This document shows positions 23,105 through 34,434 of a stretch of DNA of 64,000 bases, one piece after another. Each line of letters begins with the position of its first letter. Position 1 is the stretch's first letter. This DNA is from Hermatobates lingyangjiaoensis. Lineage: Eukaryota; Arthropoda; Insecta; Hemiptera; Hermatobatidae. The stretch lies in contig JAPFBL010000114.1 in NCBI GenBank assembly GCA_026182355.1, forward strand, positions 617,501-681,500. The letters are read 5' to 3'. The notes below the pieces were generated by a model. That model was not told the origin of the DNA. It saw nothing but the letters and a program-made list of their open reading frames with translations, and ran no database searches. A program made the position numbers and the translations under genes.

Positions 23105-23955
23105 ATATATTTTAATAGAGAGAAACCAAAAAAGCATACTTCCTTCTTACATATTTGAAATGTACGTAGCACTTTAAGAAATAAAATTTGTTTTTTCCTC
23201 ATCATAAACTATTGTAAGAGAACTTTTTTTTGAGTGGAATATATGATCCGAAATCTGTGAGCAAGCCAACTTTGTAAAATAATTCATAAGAAAATACCAA
23301 ACATTCCTTCAGCCTTCATAAAATATAATGAGGTTTTTATCTTACATGTTTATTGCGTTTTATTGTTAATAAAACCGAACTTCTTTTTCCAGTGATACTA
23401 TATCTTATCTCCAGTGCATGGCAAATGTAGGACTGGCCTTGCTCCGGCTAACGTAGATATTCCTAGGCCTTTTAAACTGATTTATCAAGGGTGTGGTAGT
23501 TAGACTTGTAAATAGAACATTTTAAGAATATTTGAAATTATAATTATTTCAAAGTCATGCGTATGTATATTAGTCAACAAAGTTCTTCTAGTATTATCAG
23601 TATTAAACTTGTAGTTGTATGCCATGAACAACTCTTTATGTTTTACTATAGAAAACACTTCATAGCACCCTGACATGAGATTAGGGCTATCAATAACGTG
23701 GTCCTAATAGTCATTTTCAATATGATTTCCATGTCTGTTTGAATACATACCTTCAGTTCGGACCACCTTCTTTCGCTTTTTTGTATACTCGTAGTTTGCA
23801 GACAACCAGCTTCATCGTGTTTTGATATCTCTAGTTACTGATATCATTAATTGGCTGTTATGTTAATCAATCAGCTTTGAAGTCTGGTTCATCGTGTTCC
23901 TGATTTCATGATGAGTTTTTACAAGAAATCAGTTGCTCAAATACATATATGTAGT
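23105..23955. other. AT-rich non-coding DNA
   Basis: No gene or island is recognised. Confidence 0.5.
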
Positions 23956-23960
23956 GAAAC

Positions 23961-23996
23961 TAACCAGTCTAGGAAAAATTCCTTCATCAGGATACT
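23961..23996 (-). ncRNA. Decayed hammerhead-like motif
   Basis: Minus strand reads CTGATGA, stem AGGAA...TTCCT, then AGACTGGTTAG where an active ribozyme would have GAAA. The front half is intact and the GAAA box is lost, so this is a PLE relic. Confidence 0.4.
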
Positions 23997-24297
23997 TAAT
24001 AAAAAAAACCGCTATTATCTTGGACAACTGGTTCTCAGAGAGAATTCACGGAATCCTTAGGTCCCATGAAGCCAGGTCAGGGGTCAAACAATATTTAATG
24101 ATAATATAAGAAATCGGTACTGATCATATCATATGACGTTAGTGAATTCTCACTTCCGGTCAGAGTTGGCAACACTGGTGATACCTAGCTTTGTCTGGTA
24201 ATTACGCCCTCACTCTGGCGCAGGATGGTTATTCTGCCCTACTGTTAACATTTTTTCTTCTAGACAAATTATTTTAAAGTCCAACATAAAATTATGT

Positions 24298-24450
24298 TTC
24301 ATGATTAAACATAAAGGGATTCCAGTGACGTCAGACAACCCTCCCAAGCTTCCTTTTATCCTTTGTTTACCTGTAAAACATTCTAACGCAGTGGTTTTGA
24401 ATCTCATGGCGGCCCAAGTCGATTATTTAAACTTTTCAGCATCCCCAAGA
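24298..24450. repeat. Duplicated CRE-containing element, copy 2
   Basis: Carries both shared blocks in one piece: the 24-bp block (24298-24321), four bases, then the 125-bp block beginning TGACGTCA at 24326. The copy at 22.2-23.1 kb has the same blocks separated. Just upstream (about 24198) lies ctggtaattacgccctc, which nearly matches a site in the island at 61.74 kb. Confidence 0.75.
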
Positions 24451-24495
24451 GTAGGGATATACTGTATTAGAAATACAAATATATATTATTTTTTT

Positions 24496-24680
24496 ACACT
24501 ATCGGTGAATCATTGATAAAACGTTTATTAAAAGATCTATGATCAAACCACTATATGAATTGGTGAAAAAAAGACTGGTTTGATCATTGATTGTTATTTC
24601 ACGTATTTATGTGAAATTTTGCTATTAAGAGATCTATTTTCATATGTGTTACATGCAGACCACTTAATGATTTTAATTTA
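24496..24680 (+). pseudogene. hAT/ZBED-like transposase fragment, interrupted
   Basis: The reading TIGESLIKRLLKDL (24499-24540) matches the start of the block seen at 25.18 kb and resembles the conserved HTIGE-LI-P segment of ZBED5/FAM200-type hAT transposases. The sequence is then broken by 84 bp (24540-24623) carrying the family B foldback terminal motif. That insert is flanked by attaaaagatct and attaagagatct, probably a diverged target duplication. The homology resumes with tgttacatgcagac. Non-functional. Confidence 0.5.
24540..24623. mobile_element. Family B foldback fragment inserted in hAT relic
   Basis: Contains atgatcaaaccac and, inverted, ggtttgatcattgattg followed by ttatttcacgtatttatgtg, i.e. 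the two ends of the family B ribozyme foldback with the middle missing. A 12-bp near-identical duplication flanks it. Confidence 0.5.
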
Positions 24681-24866
24681 ATTTAATTCTGTAATTTTAA
24701 ATACATATCGGTTGGATTTGTTTAAACAATGTTTATAAAGGATTACTAAAGCAACATCATCCTAAGAAGGTACAGAAATAGTATACTTGCAAAGGTAAGA
24801 CGAGCAAATTACTAGTTCAAAAAACACTCATATGATCCATTTTGTTCTGAACGGCGGCGAGCTAAA

Positions 24867-25281
24867 AGGAAGCGAAAGTATGATCATCAGATTTTGTCAT
24901 ATGTGTTTATAGATATTGGTAATGAAGAAGCCCCAGACGCGATTTGTACTTTGTCACATAAGATCGGCTAATACTCGTAGTTCGTTGACGACAGAAAAGT
25001 TCAAATGACACATGGAGACCAGGCATAGTGTCTATAAAAATAAGGATGAATCCTTTTTTGAAAGAAAAACTTTCAATAACACTAAAAATGTCACACTGAA
25101 GACATTCAGAAGAGGTAATGAAAATGACACTGAAGCGTCATACAAAGCATCTAGTCATTTTTCTGTTCACGGTGATGCCCACACTATCGGTGAAACATTG
25201 ATACAACCTGTATTAAATGATCTAGTTTCATGTGCGCTACATGCAGAGACACTTAATGAAATTAAATGTCATCTCAACTAA
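24867..25281 (+). pseudogene. hAT transposase relic (ZBED5/FAM200-like N-terminal region)
   Basis: Translates in two frames. 24867-24969 gives a piece with IGNEEAPDAICTLSHK, and 24967-25281 a piece with HMETRHSVYKNKDESFFERK and ending SFHTIGETLIQP-like sequence (HTIGETLIQPVLNDLVS). In the family this is the BED zinc finger followed by the start of the hAT domain. The second cysteine of the CxxC pair is serine, a frameshift near 24967 separates the halves, and a stop lies at 25006. The C-terminal RNase-H-like and dimerisation regions are not seen. A domesticated gene is unlikely because of the breaks. Confidence 0.65.
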
Positions 25282-25284
25282 TTA

Positions 25285-27985
25285 TCAGCACCTTTTACTA
25301 TTTACCTAACTTGGAGTACAAAGAATATTACTGAGTAAAAAATCAATTCACTGTTGCAAAATATGCAAGGAAATTTCTTTCATTGGATTATGAAAAAGTA
25401 ATAGAAATTGCTATCTGATACTAAATTTGATTAAGTGCCTTTATATGGAGTCTACTTGAAAAATATTCTGAAATATCCAAACGGACCATAAAAATCACAC
25501 CATATTTTGGAGTGAATCAGGATTTTTAAGATATTCTAGGACGGAAAATAATCATTAATGCAGACTGGTTGCCGCTCTGGATAAGAGAATTCGGTTATCA
25601 AATATAAAACAAATTTCGAGAGGATAGTTATGTCAAAAGAATGAGTGCTTTTTTATAATCCAATTTACGGTGTGTTTCAAATGAGATATTTTTTTTTATA
25701 ATGATGACTATAATTTAAATAAGGGTTCCATTATTTATTCTAAAAAATTTTGAGAGCTACTTTCTTAGTCAGTCGAAAAGAAGAGTGAAAAGTATTATCA
25801 GCCGATTGCTTGTAAGCAGAATGTTTTCTTATATATACATCAGTCGGGTGTTGTACTGATTTGAGATTCAGAAATGACATCTATATTTGAGTTAGTTTTG
25901 CAGTGAGGCGTGGAAAGCGCTGCTCAGTTCGGCAGTGCACGAGTTGAATAAGAGGGGGATTGGTTCTTGTAGGATTCAATGTTAGCCTGATTGGAAGATC
26001 AAGTTTTCAAAGTGGTTTACTCTTTGCACTGTCAGCTGCTCACAAGTCCAGCCGTTTTACTTCGGATCAGCACATATCCCTCACTTCTCATTCACCAATC
26101 ATATTCAATTGCTTCTCTTCACCAATACTGCCTATGATTTTTTCATCCTCAGACTTTCTATGTTTCATTGAGTGTTTATATATGCATGTTCTGTTGAACA
26201 CAACTGAATACTTACAGCGAATAATCCTATTCTTTTCAATTGACAAAACTATACCTCCATCATACGATTTCTTCATGTCACCTAATTAAAACACTGATTA
26301 CGGCAGTCAGTCATTATTACATGTAATAGTAAATGACGATATCATTGTCTCACAGTCATTCTTAAAATATTTCAAGCTCATCATAAATTAACTTTCATAA
26401 AAGATCCTTCCTCATTACATAGCAGGTGAATCAAAGGTCATTCATTTATGATTTAATAAATAAAATTTAATAATTGTTTGCACTCGTTGCAAACTTGGGT
26501 AGTTTATTTGTAAAAAAATACATTTTTAGAATTTGTAAAAAAAATTATCAAAGTTTATTGATAATAAAGTTCTCGTAAATATTATTTATTAATTAGTATT
26601 AATGGTATTTGTTATATATTCAAAATACGAGATGGCATACAGTAATGTTATGTTGCATTACTATGGACCAGGAATGGTGAACCACATGCTTCTCTTTGAA
26701 GGACTGTTTGTGGCTCTCAATACATATAATTTATATATAAAAAAAAATTAAAACACGTATTTAATTGCAGCTCGTGAACCATTTGAAACTTTCAAAAATG
26801 GCTCCGATTATCAAGGAGCTTGGCCACGCATGATATGGGTCTTTACTATAGTTGCCAAGGTCCAATTATATATGTTCTTTTGTGTCTGAAGCGCAACTTC
26901 TAATTTTATTAAGACTGATACGACTACCATTTTCTTGGTTTAATTAATATACACTTATATTAATTCACAAAAAGAAAACACACATATATGCAAAAGATGA
27001 CTACTATAACTGGACATCCCTCGTCACCAATGAAATATGAGAATGGTTGGAAGATTAGCTGTTACCAAGGAAAATTTTACAACTCAACATCTACAGTGTT
27101 CATTATACTGCGCTGGGAGCACAAAAGAATGGAATGATTGATAAAAAAAAGTTAATAACATACTAAGAAAGAGAAAAAGAATAACGATTGCGTTCGAACC
27201 TAAGAGTAGATCTTTGTTACAAGAGACAAGTGTTTGCTTTTTGGAAAGCTCTATCTGCGATCTTCAGAACAAATAATTAGGAAGCTAACTTCTTTAATTT
27301 TTGGAAATAACTTGAATGGAAATTGTAAGTTTGCTGCATTAATTAAGCTGCTGTTCCTTATGAATGACAGTTTATAAGTCGGCTCAACAGGGCGGAAACC
27401 AAAGCAAGTAGAAAGCATGACTGTGTGAAGTCGGAATGTAAACTCAGGAAGGTTAGTGGCATGACTGTCAAGGGTAAGGATGAGGATAACACATCTATGA
27501 CTATAGATAAGGGATAAGAGATAAGGGAAAACAATGCCAGAAGTTGGGAGATTTATAGTTAGAAATGAAGTATATTTCTGTTGAGATAGTGGAAGTAGTA
27601 GAATGTTAAACAAAAAATGTCTCAGATATCCTGATAAGCATAAGAGAATTGTAGAAGAAATGCAACGAGGAATGTAGTCATTGCGATTAGAACAATGATC
27701 ATAGTAGTGTACGAGAGTAAATAGGGAAAAATGGAGTGCCACGATTTGAAAGTACTTTTGAAAAGTCTATCACGGAAGTTTAATTGCAGAGTTACCGTGA
27801 ACAATTATATTGCTTGTGTGTATTTGTATATGTCATTTCAAATACCTCGTTAGCTCAGTAAGGACTGTTTTATTGATTACAGCCGAAACAACCTTTTGTT
27901 TGTTTGTTTTTTTTTGTTTGATTGAACATGTGTTTGAAGTCGTTCTGCAGAACATAGTGAAGATGTCTCTATTGATGCCTGAATG
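25285..27985. other. AT-rich non-coding DNA with purine-rich section
   Basis: No gene is recognised. Open frames at 25960-26289 (+) and 27251-27742 (-) are unassigned. The longer one (163 codons) is leucine/serine-rich without motifs and is read against a purine-rich + strand (27.4-27.6 kb), which lowers stop frequency on the other strand. I consider both chance. Confidence 0.45.
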
Positions 27986-27989
27986 ATGT

Positions 27990-28215
27990 TTTCGTTTTGG
28001 GGTGAGATAGAAGAGAGAGGAAAGTGTGTCCCTTGAGAAGGGAGAGCCTTGTCTGCCAGCCCATAGGGGTGACGCAGTAACTGTTGCCATGGTAATTGAG
28101 TTTCCATTAGACCTCGCCCATAGCTCGCTGAAGGCCTCCATTCTGCCTCAACACCTCAAACTCGCAATATACACTCCACCATTTAGCCTCCAATACTCTA
28201 TTCTTACTTATTCCT
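27990..28215. promoter_or_regulatory. Island with RFX X-box-like site
   Basis: Purine-rich left flank (gatagaagagagaggaaag), a GC-rich core, and a C/T-rich right flank (ctcaacacctcaaactcgc). The core contains GTTGCCATGGTAAT (28083-28096), one base from the palindromic RFX X-box GTTGCCATGGTAAC, followed by tccattag (homeodomain-like). RFX factors regulate ciliary and neuronal genes in animals. Whether the site is used is unknown. Confidence 0.4.
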
Positions 28216-28769
28216 ATTTATAGCATTTTCTTTATGTACGTCTAAAACAGGTAGACGAATGGAATGGCTTTGTATACCTTATAAATATTTCCCATATAAC
28301 TAAACCCAACAATTGATCATATCAACTCTTATCGAACTATCGTTTTCAAACCAATTGAATATTGTAAATTTATTATTAAAAAAATATAATGCATTTTTAT
28401 TTATGTTTTTATTTAAAAAAAATAGAAATTAAATGAGAAAAGAAAATGGTAAATCCTCTCCAGACACCTTCTTGTCAAACGAGTTTCTTTTCTTTCCTAC
28501 GTTTATATTGCAGTGACATCAGTTCCACTTCTACAAGTACAGGTATGTGTCAACCATGTTTACCGACCTTGTATTGCTTTACTTAGTTTAGTAGATACAT
28601 CTACCGAACAATGACACTTAAATTAACATCAGTTCATATGTAAAAAAACCATTATAGATATTATATTTCAAAAATATTTACTTTATTAAAAGTTTTTTTT
28701 TTCAATTTCGAATGTTTGACTTTCTATTTGAATGAAGGTTAGTTTAAATATTGAGTATTTCAGGTTACT

Positions 28770-28965
28770 TGTGTGTACCAAGTGTGGGCGTTATGTTGGG
28801 TGTTTGGCACGTGTGGCACAGGCCACCTCCCGTCTAATCCCTCGTATTTATTGATCTATGTTCCGAGGCGGTGCTCAGATGTATGCTATGTCAAGAGGCT
28901 ACATAGAATTATTTATCCCCTTCTCGTGTCGCTATTTATCTTGTATCGACTTGAAACTTCATTAG
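28770..28965. promoter_or_regulatory. Island with E-box and Otx/bicoid-type site
   Basis: Left part G/T-rich (gtgtgggcgttatgttggg), then ggCACGTGtgg (E-box, 28808), ggccacctcccg, and gTAATCC-type K50 homeodomain site (28835-28840) in a C-richer right part. No coding support. Confidence 0.35.
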
Positions 28966-28969
28966 TAAA

Positions 28970-30460
28970 GTATATTTTTATTTGATTAAATTACAACTGT
29001 GCTCAACAATTTCTTCTTCTAAATTAAAGAAATACTCTTATTCACTCACTTTCAATGTAAGTAACCTTTTAACTTACATTACATACTTACATTGCCATAA
29101 GGCAATCATTTGCTATAGTCGAATCATTGACTATTATGCAAATCATGCAGAACATCTGTTAAATTAGCATTTTTGGTTCATGTGGTACTGGAGTTCAAAT
29201 CTACCGTAGGATATCGGCGAATAACAATGAAGACATATTTATAGAAACACTTGTATAAACACGAAGCGAGTCTCTGAATTGTAGCATACCAGTGATCCAG
29301 TACCTGTGGTTAATAAGAGAGACCATCCAGTTCATACAAGTCGAGTTGTAGCATACATCTGCAATAAAAAGTGATATCCAGGAAGGGAACACGCATAAGG
29401 CAAACCTTGTGGTAAAGGCATCTATGGTGTGAACTTAGCCACTGTTCCAACCGTCTAGCAATATTACTTGATAAATAACTTATCTGCATATATTATTACA
29501 ATAATTAATTTTGATAAATTACGTCGCATCCAGTTTCCATACAAGTACACCTTCAAGAGTGTCTAATTAGATCTTGTATGATGTCTAACTGAAATTATAA
29601 AAGGAATGTCAACAGAATTCTATTACCTTTTTCGTATTCAATATGCAACTAAGATTTCAGTATTCAGCAAGACAATGAAAGGCCGTAGGGTCTTGAAGGT
29701 GGGTTGAAAGTTTCTAAAGACAAACCAGCTGTTAGAATTTAAGTCGTTGGTAACATATTCTACAAGTCTAACTCCGTATTACTAGCAGCTTAATGAGTAT
29801 CATTTCTATTACTCTAATTAACGGATCCAATATTTCACGAGAGTTGGTCATCTAAAATAAATCAATAACTTACTTTCAATTTGTTTTTTTAATTATTTGA
29901 ATGTAACTCTAAAATATTTTCAACTTCAACATTGAATATTATAGAAATAAAGCTTGCTGTATCGTGAGGTGTTTTCACATTGCGATATGTAAATACGAAC
30001 AAACATCGTAACTGTAACAATCGATATGGCCATGATGTGCAATAGCTAGTACTTATCAGGCTTTTAGCAGCCGTGTTTGACTTGTAACGAAAGAGATTAA
30101 AATACTAAATATTTATTAAGCATTATAAGTTATTCCTTTCTGCCAATAATATATTTAGTTTAAAGCCCTTATCACTGTTATATGGTCTGATAAAGTCGTA
30201 TGAGTTTCCTTGGTTTACAAGTTGTTGTGTTCATTGAACTTAATAATAACTAAACAAGAGATGCGCCGCTAAGTTCCCTCACCTTCGTAAGCAGTGTGCT
30301 TGTGTTATCATTTTTCTTAATTAAATTTGTTTTTAACTTGTATTAAAAAGGGCAGAAAATTGCCCCTTTGTCGTACCATAAAATGGATATTCCTGCATTG
30401 TAAGTCTTAAATCTTAGCCAATCAACTGTATTTAGACGAGAGATTGTTAATGAGTACCTG
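28970..30460. other. AT-rich non-coding DNA
   Basis: No exon, island or repeat is recognised. Confidence 0.5.
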
Positions 30461-30464
30461 ACAT

Positions 30465-30613
30465 GGTACAGGCTCGGGACCGACGGTTTAACATACTCTC
30501 AGAGGGACGACGTGCTCAAATTCACCTCCCACGTGAATAAATACGCAACCAGAGTGGCTATTGAACCCCGTACCTACCAGTTCAGAGACTCTTATGGTGC
30601 CACTGGGCTTACC
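30465..30613 (-). mobile_element. tRNA-derived SINE, truncated copy
   Basis: On the minus strand the head reads ggtaagcccagtgg, then ctgaactggtaggtacgggg and ttcaatagcc: A-box-like and decayed B-box-like sequence in tRNA spacing. The body then shares ggtcccgagcctg and cctctgagag with the copy at 35.7 kb, and ttattcacgtgggaggtg with both other copies. The 3' tail is missing. Confidence 0.6.
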
Positions 30614-30614
30614 T

Positions 30615-32555
30615 ACTCTCCCATCCCTTCTCTAAATAAACTTGATTACGGTATAATTCAAAACTTCAGACTCTAATCAATCTGATTATTTGTAATTTTG
30701 GGCCTAGTAATTAAGGTTTATTAGTGATCTTCTGGTCACCTACCTGCCCTCTATTGCACATTTCCAAGCACTCTAACTTCTATAAGAGGACTAACAATTG
30801 CCTTTTCTCATCATTTATTTTCTGAAAATTCTAAAACATTTAGTTTATTGACTCCGCTATCAATATCAATAATATTTGAAAGAACACTGTGACTTTTGAT
30901 AACATTTTTGGAATATATTGTTATTTGAATGTTTCTGTTTAGTTTGTTAAAGGAAAGGTTCGCTTGCGATGATTCTAGATGCATGTTTGATAGGTAGTCT
31001 TTATAATTCTTGCTCCACATACTATACGATCATTCTTAATCCGCTTATCTATTCAGATATATTACATCTGAATCACTGGTCCGCAACATTTATCCGCTGT
31101 CGCCTGTTACCTACAGGCTTTTATTGACAACCGGCAATGTCACAGAACCGTCTTAAATGCTTATATTTAATGATAACAAGATTAAATAATATTGGATTTA
31201 AAACAGAAACGGTCTGTGAAGACTAAATGAACCAAACAAAGTAATATTGATAAATAATTAAATAGCTACCGCCAAAGTACTGAAGAGGATTGAAATTTTG
31301 TACAAACATAAACCAATTAAAAGAATATATGGTATTAAGCGGTGACAACAAACTAATCGACAGACATTTGGAAAAAGACAAACTATATAAATAGCTCAAT
31401 AATACTGTTAATTTCACACAATATATTAATAAAATTCATTCAACCTTGTAAATTTCCCAAATGATAATAATTCAAAAAATAAAAGCAAGAAGTTAATAGT
31501 AAATTATTTTCATTCTAAGCTAGTTTACAAAATACAAAGTATTGTGTATTGCATCCAATTTTTACGTCAGACTGGAATAACGCCAAGACGACATATAATA
31601 TAGAGAGCGTGGGCTCTCTAATCTCTTTCAGGCACAATAAAAGTGGTACACCTTGCAAATTGTTAGTTTATGGAACTCTCGATAGACTTACGATAAGCAA
31701 AATAGAAATGGCTGCAACTGATAATGATAAAAGCAATGACAGTAATTAACTTAAAAAATGTCAAAATAAAATAGCATTTACGGTACTTGGCAATATAATG
31801 CTAGTGGTGGGAGGTTGGTAACAAGTTTGGTAATGGATTCTGTTTGCCTGCAGCCAAAATACTAAACAGCAGTATGGTTCATAATCAGATGACTTGAACA
31901 AACTTTTGCAAGACCATAATAAGCATTATCAACCAATCAGTCGACAAATGAGTTATTTAGGCCATTGACAGATTGATAGACATTTGGACAAAAGGATTAA
32001 ACATAAAGAAACAAAATTGGGAGGGGGTAACTAAAAAAAAAGTCGAGGAAAAAATGAAGAGGAAATACTAAACCTAGGAATAAAATCTTGCCTTGATTGG
32101 TAAAGAAAACCTCCTGAGATTCTGGCTTTCCCTGCTTCTTGTAGATAATATAACACAATTTTTAAACTATTCTAAGACTTGGTTTTTGCTGTTAGAAAAA
32201 TTGACGTTATTATCAATTAATTTTCTGGTAATTAGTGGTGTTTTTATGTTAAATACATATGAATAAAACTAAACTTTATTTTGTCTGTTCTGTTTGTGGC
32301 CTTAGGATTGAAGAATATGCGTGTAAATGTGTTGTTATTTACATTAGGGTGTTCTGGATCTTAAGTCTTATATTCGTTGTTTTGAAATCATCAGAACAAG
32401 CAGTGTTACTACAGCCATGTTACTGTTTCGATGTTCATGATGTTTGGATCTTAGTTATTTTTCTTTCAAATGACGCTGACTACCACCGTTGTGATTTAAG
32501 AATAAAAACTGCGTTATAACTGGAAAAGCTGTGATATTTTTTTCAAAGCGATAGT
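30615..32555. other. AT-rich non-coding DNA
   Basis: No gene is recognised. Short open frames at 31549-31749 and 32259-32519 have no recognisable motifs. Confidence 0.45.
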
Positions 32556-32559
32556 GGGA

Positions 32560-32870
32560 TGAAAAGTTAGTTTTGCGGGTGGGGAAGGCTGAGTGAATAC
32601 CTTGCTGGCTTTGTAATGGATTCTTGATTTATTTCCATTAGTGCTGACCTCCCTGCGCGCCTTGACTTATGTCTTCCCACTCAAAGCCTCTATTCTCTCA
32701 CCACTGCAAGGTGTCTTTCATCAAGGGGAAGACGTGAAGGAGTGCCACGCTATTGTTCAATCGACAACAGTTATAAACCAGCTCGCCTCCGAGCACGTCG
32801 TCTTAACTACTCTCATGGCCGGCTTTAACAGCGGGCTAACGAGTTCCGCATATAGATAAAGAGAGTTTTC
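32560..32870. promoter_or_regulatory. GC-rich island, candidate cis-regulatory element
   Basis: G-rich left (gcgggtggggaaggctgag) switching at about 32645 to C-rich (ctgacctccctgcgcgcc, cttcccactcaaagcctc), then a mixed GC-rich portion with agttataaaccagctcgcc (Hox/Cdx-like TTATAAA) and tcatggccggctttaac. A 72-codon frame is open on + from 32641, preceded by an acceptor-like tttatttccattag, but it ends without a donor in register. I keep the regulatory reading while noting a small exon cannot be excluded. Confidence 0.35.
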
Positions 32871-33109
32871 TACAGAGTTGCCTCAACTGCCGCCATAACC
32901 AACAGATCAAAAGCTATATTCAGTTATCAAAACATTGACTAACTAAACCATTATAAGAGTATTTGCTACGTGCTTTATATTAGATTTGTTCAGTTCAATT
33001 CCAATTGTACTTCTTTAGCTCTTTGGTAATAGCTCAATCAAAATTTAGACTTCCGTGTTATATATTTATTTCGATTTTTTTTAATATACCATGCATATAT
33101 ATATATATA

Positions 33110-33455
33110 TCGATAAAAGTATCGACCGTGGAATAGAAACAAAACTAAAGTTTATCGGAAATCAGTCAGTTCTTCAGGTTCAAATTAAACTCTCATTGCC
33201 AACGTTCCGGTCTTTATTTAAAACCTTTTTCATACAGTGGCATGTGTCACATGTTCATTCAGACTACAGTTGTTGTTAAAATCCATATATTATTATTCTT
33301 TGTAAAATAATTTGTAATGTAATACTTAGTTTTTCTGTTTCAAAATTCATACTTCTTCCTATGAAAAAGGTTTTAAATAAAGACCGAAACGTTGGCAATG
33401 AGATTTTAATTTGAACCTGAAGAACTGACCTAGTCCCGATTAACTTTAGTTTTTT
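33110..33455. mobile_element. Foldback element with hammerhead-like core (family C)
   Basis: Left end tcagttcttcaggttcaaat mirrors the right end atttgaacctgaagaactga. The interior also carries aacgttccggtctttattta inverted as aaataaagaccgaaacgttgg. The second is the GAAAC-GTT-GGC part of a PLE-type hammerhead (33355-33400), but its CTGATGA box has become TATGAAA. A related, more diverged copy lies at 41.1-41.5 kb. Bounded on both sides by TA-rich tracts. Confidence 0.6.
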
Positions 33456-33456
33456 G

Positions 33457-33480
33457 TATATAATATTATATATATATAAT

Positions 33481-33516
<36 letters not shown>
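33457..33516. repeat. (TA)n microsatellite
   Basis: TA-rich run adjoining the right end of the family C foldback. Confidence 0.8.
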
Positions 33517-33519
<3 letters not shown>

Positions 33520-34185
33520 CACAGGACAATTGTGCTGGTAATAAAGAAAAGTGGGGTTTTTAAAGTGTCATGCTAGTGGCCACAGTCTGAATTGGACTGT
33601 TTCAGAGTCACTGGTGCAAAGACAAGTGCCTGATGAACATTTCAAAGTGCCCTTACATTCTGTCCTTTTATTATTAATAATTCAGGTGTATCTATTTTGA
33701 ACAATCGCTAACTTTGCAGGAGCTGTAAATATGCAAGGTTCACTTGGCGTTGACTTTTGAACTGTGAGGCCAACCAAGTTATCTGTGACCACAAAACAAA
33801 TTAATTCAGCTAGTATCATGAAGATCATTGACTTAACAAAACTCTGTTGTTAAATTATTTGATATAGATTTTGCAGCAATGAAATTTTAATAGGTTTATG
33901 CACAAACAAGAATTTTAAAGTTCTGCAAACAAAACACGTTGCTTTCTTTGTAATACAGAACTATAATATAACTAGTGTACTATTAGAAGTTTCATGTTAT
34001 TGCCGTGTAGGGAAGGTATGAATTATTGAAGTTTAACGGTATGTTGGTGTGTTGATGCACCTTGTTTGCACTAACTCAGCCGACACGTAATTGCTCTAAG
34101 ACTCGTATTTCTTAACCTTAGTCAAACAATGTTTTATTACAGTCCCCTTGTTCTTCTGTATCTTATGCTGCGTCTTTACTACTTC
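33520..34185. other. AT-rich non-coding DNA
   Basis: Nothing recognised. Confidence 0.5.
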
Positions 34186-34186
34186 T

Positions 34187-34350
34187 TATATATAATATAT
34201 AACAATAATATATAATAAATAATATAATAATAAATATATAATAAATAATAAAAATATAAATATATAATAATATAAAATATATAATAAATATTATATAATA
34301 TATTGTATATATATATATATATATATATATAAATATATATATAAATATTT
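34187..34350. repeat. Imperfect TA/TAA microsatellite block
   Basis: About 160 bp of mixed ataat/atat repeats, ending in pure (TA)n at about 34308-34331. Open frames on the minus strand here are only repeat translations (Tyr/Ile). Confidence 0.85.
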
Positions 34351-34430
34351 CCCATAAACCCGTGAAATAACAATCAATAATCAAACAACAAAATGAAATG
34401 GGGAAACAACTAACATCTCATTTCCACAAA
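34345..34430. mobile_element. Family B foldback end fragment
   Basis: cccgtgaaataacaatcaat and aatcaaacaacaaaatgaaa match the left terminus of the 58.5-kb and 1.5-kb elements. The ribozyme portion is mostly lost. Inserted at the edge of the TA block. Confidence 0.5.
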
Positions 34431-34434
34431 ATAG

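Noticed and set aside
25960..26289. 109-codon + frame
   Set aside because: No domain, no codon-usage signal and no splice sites in register; consistent with chance.
27251..27742. 163-codon minus-strand frame, hydrophobic, could suggest a membrane protein
   Set aside because: It is opposite a purine-rich + strand, which depletes stops. There are no recognisable transmembrane-family motifs or splice context.
32641..32859. Possible 72-codon exon after tttatttccattag
   Set aside because: No donor in register and no similarity known to me. Retained only as a caveat in the island entry.
34163..34384. Tyr/Ile-rich frames on the minus strand
   Set aside because: Translation of TA/TAA microsatellite only.
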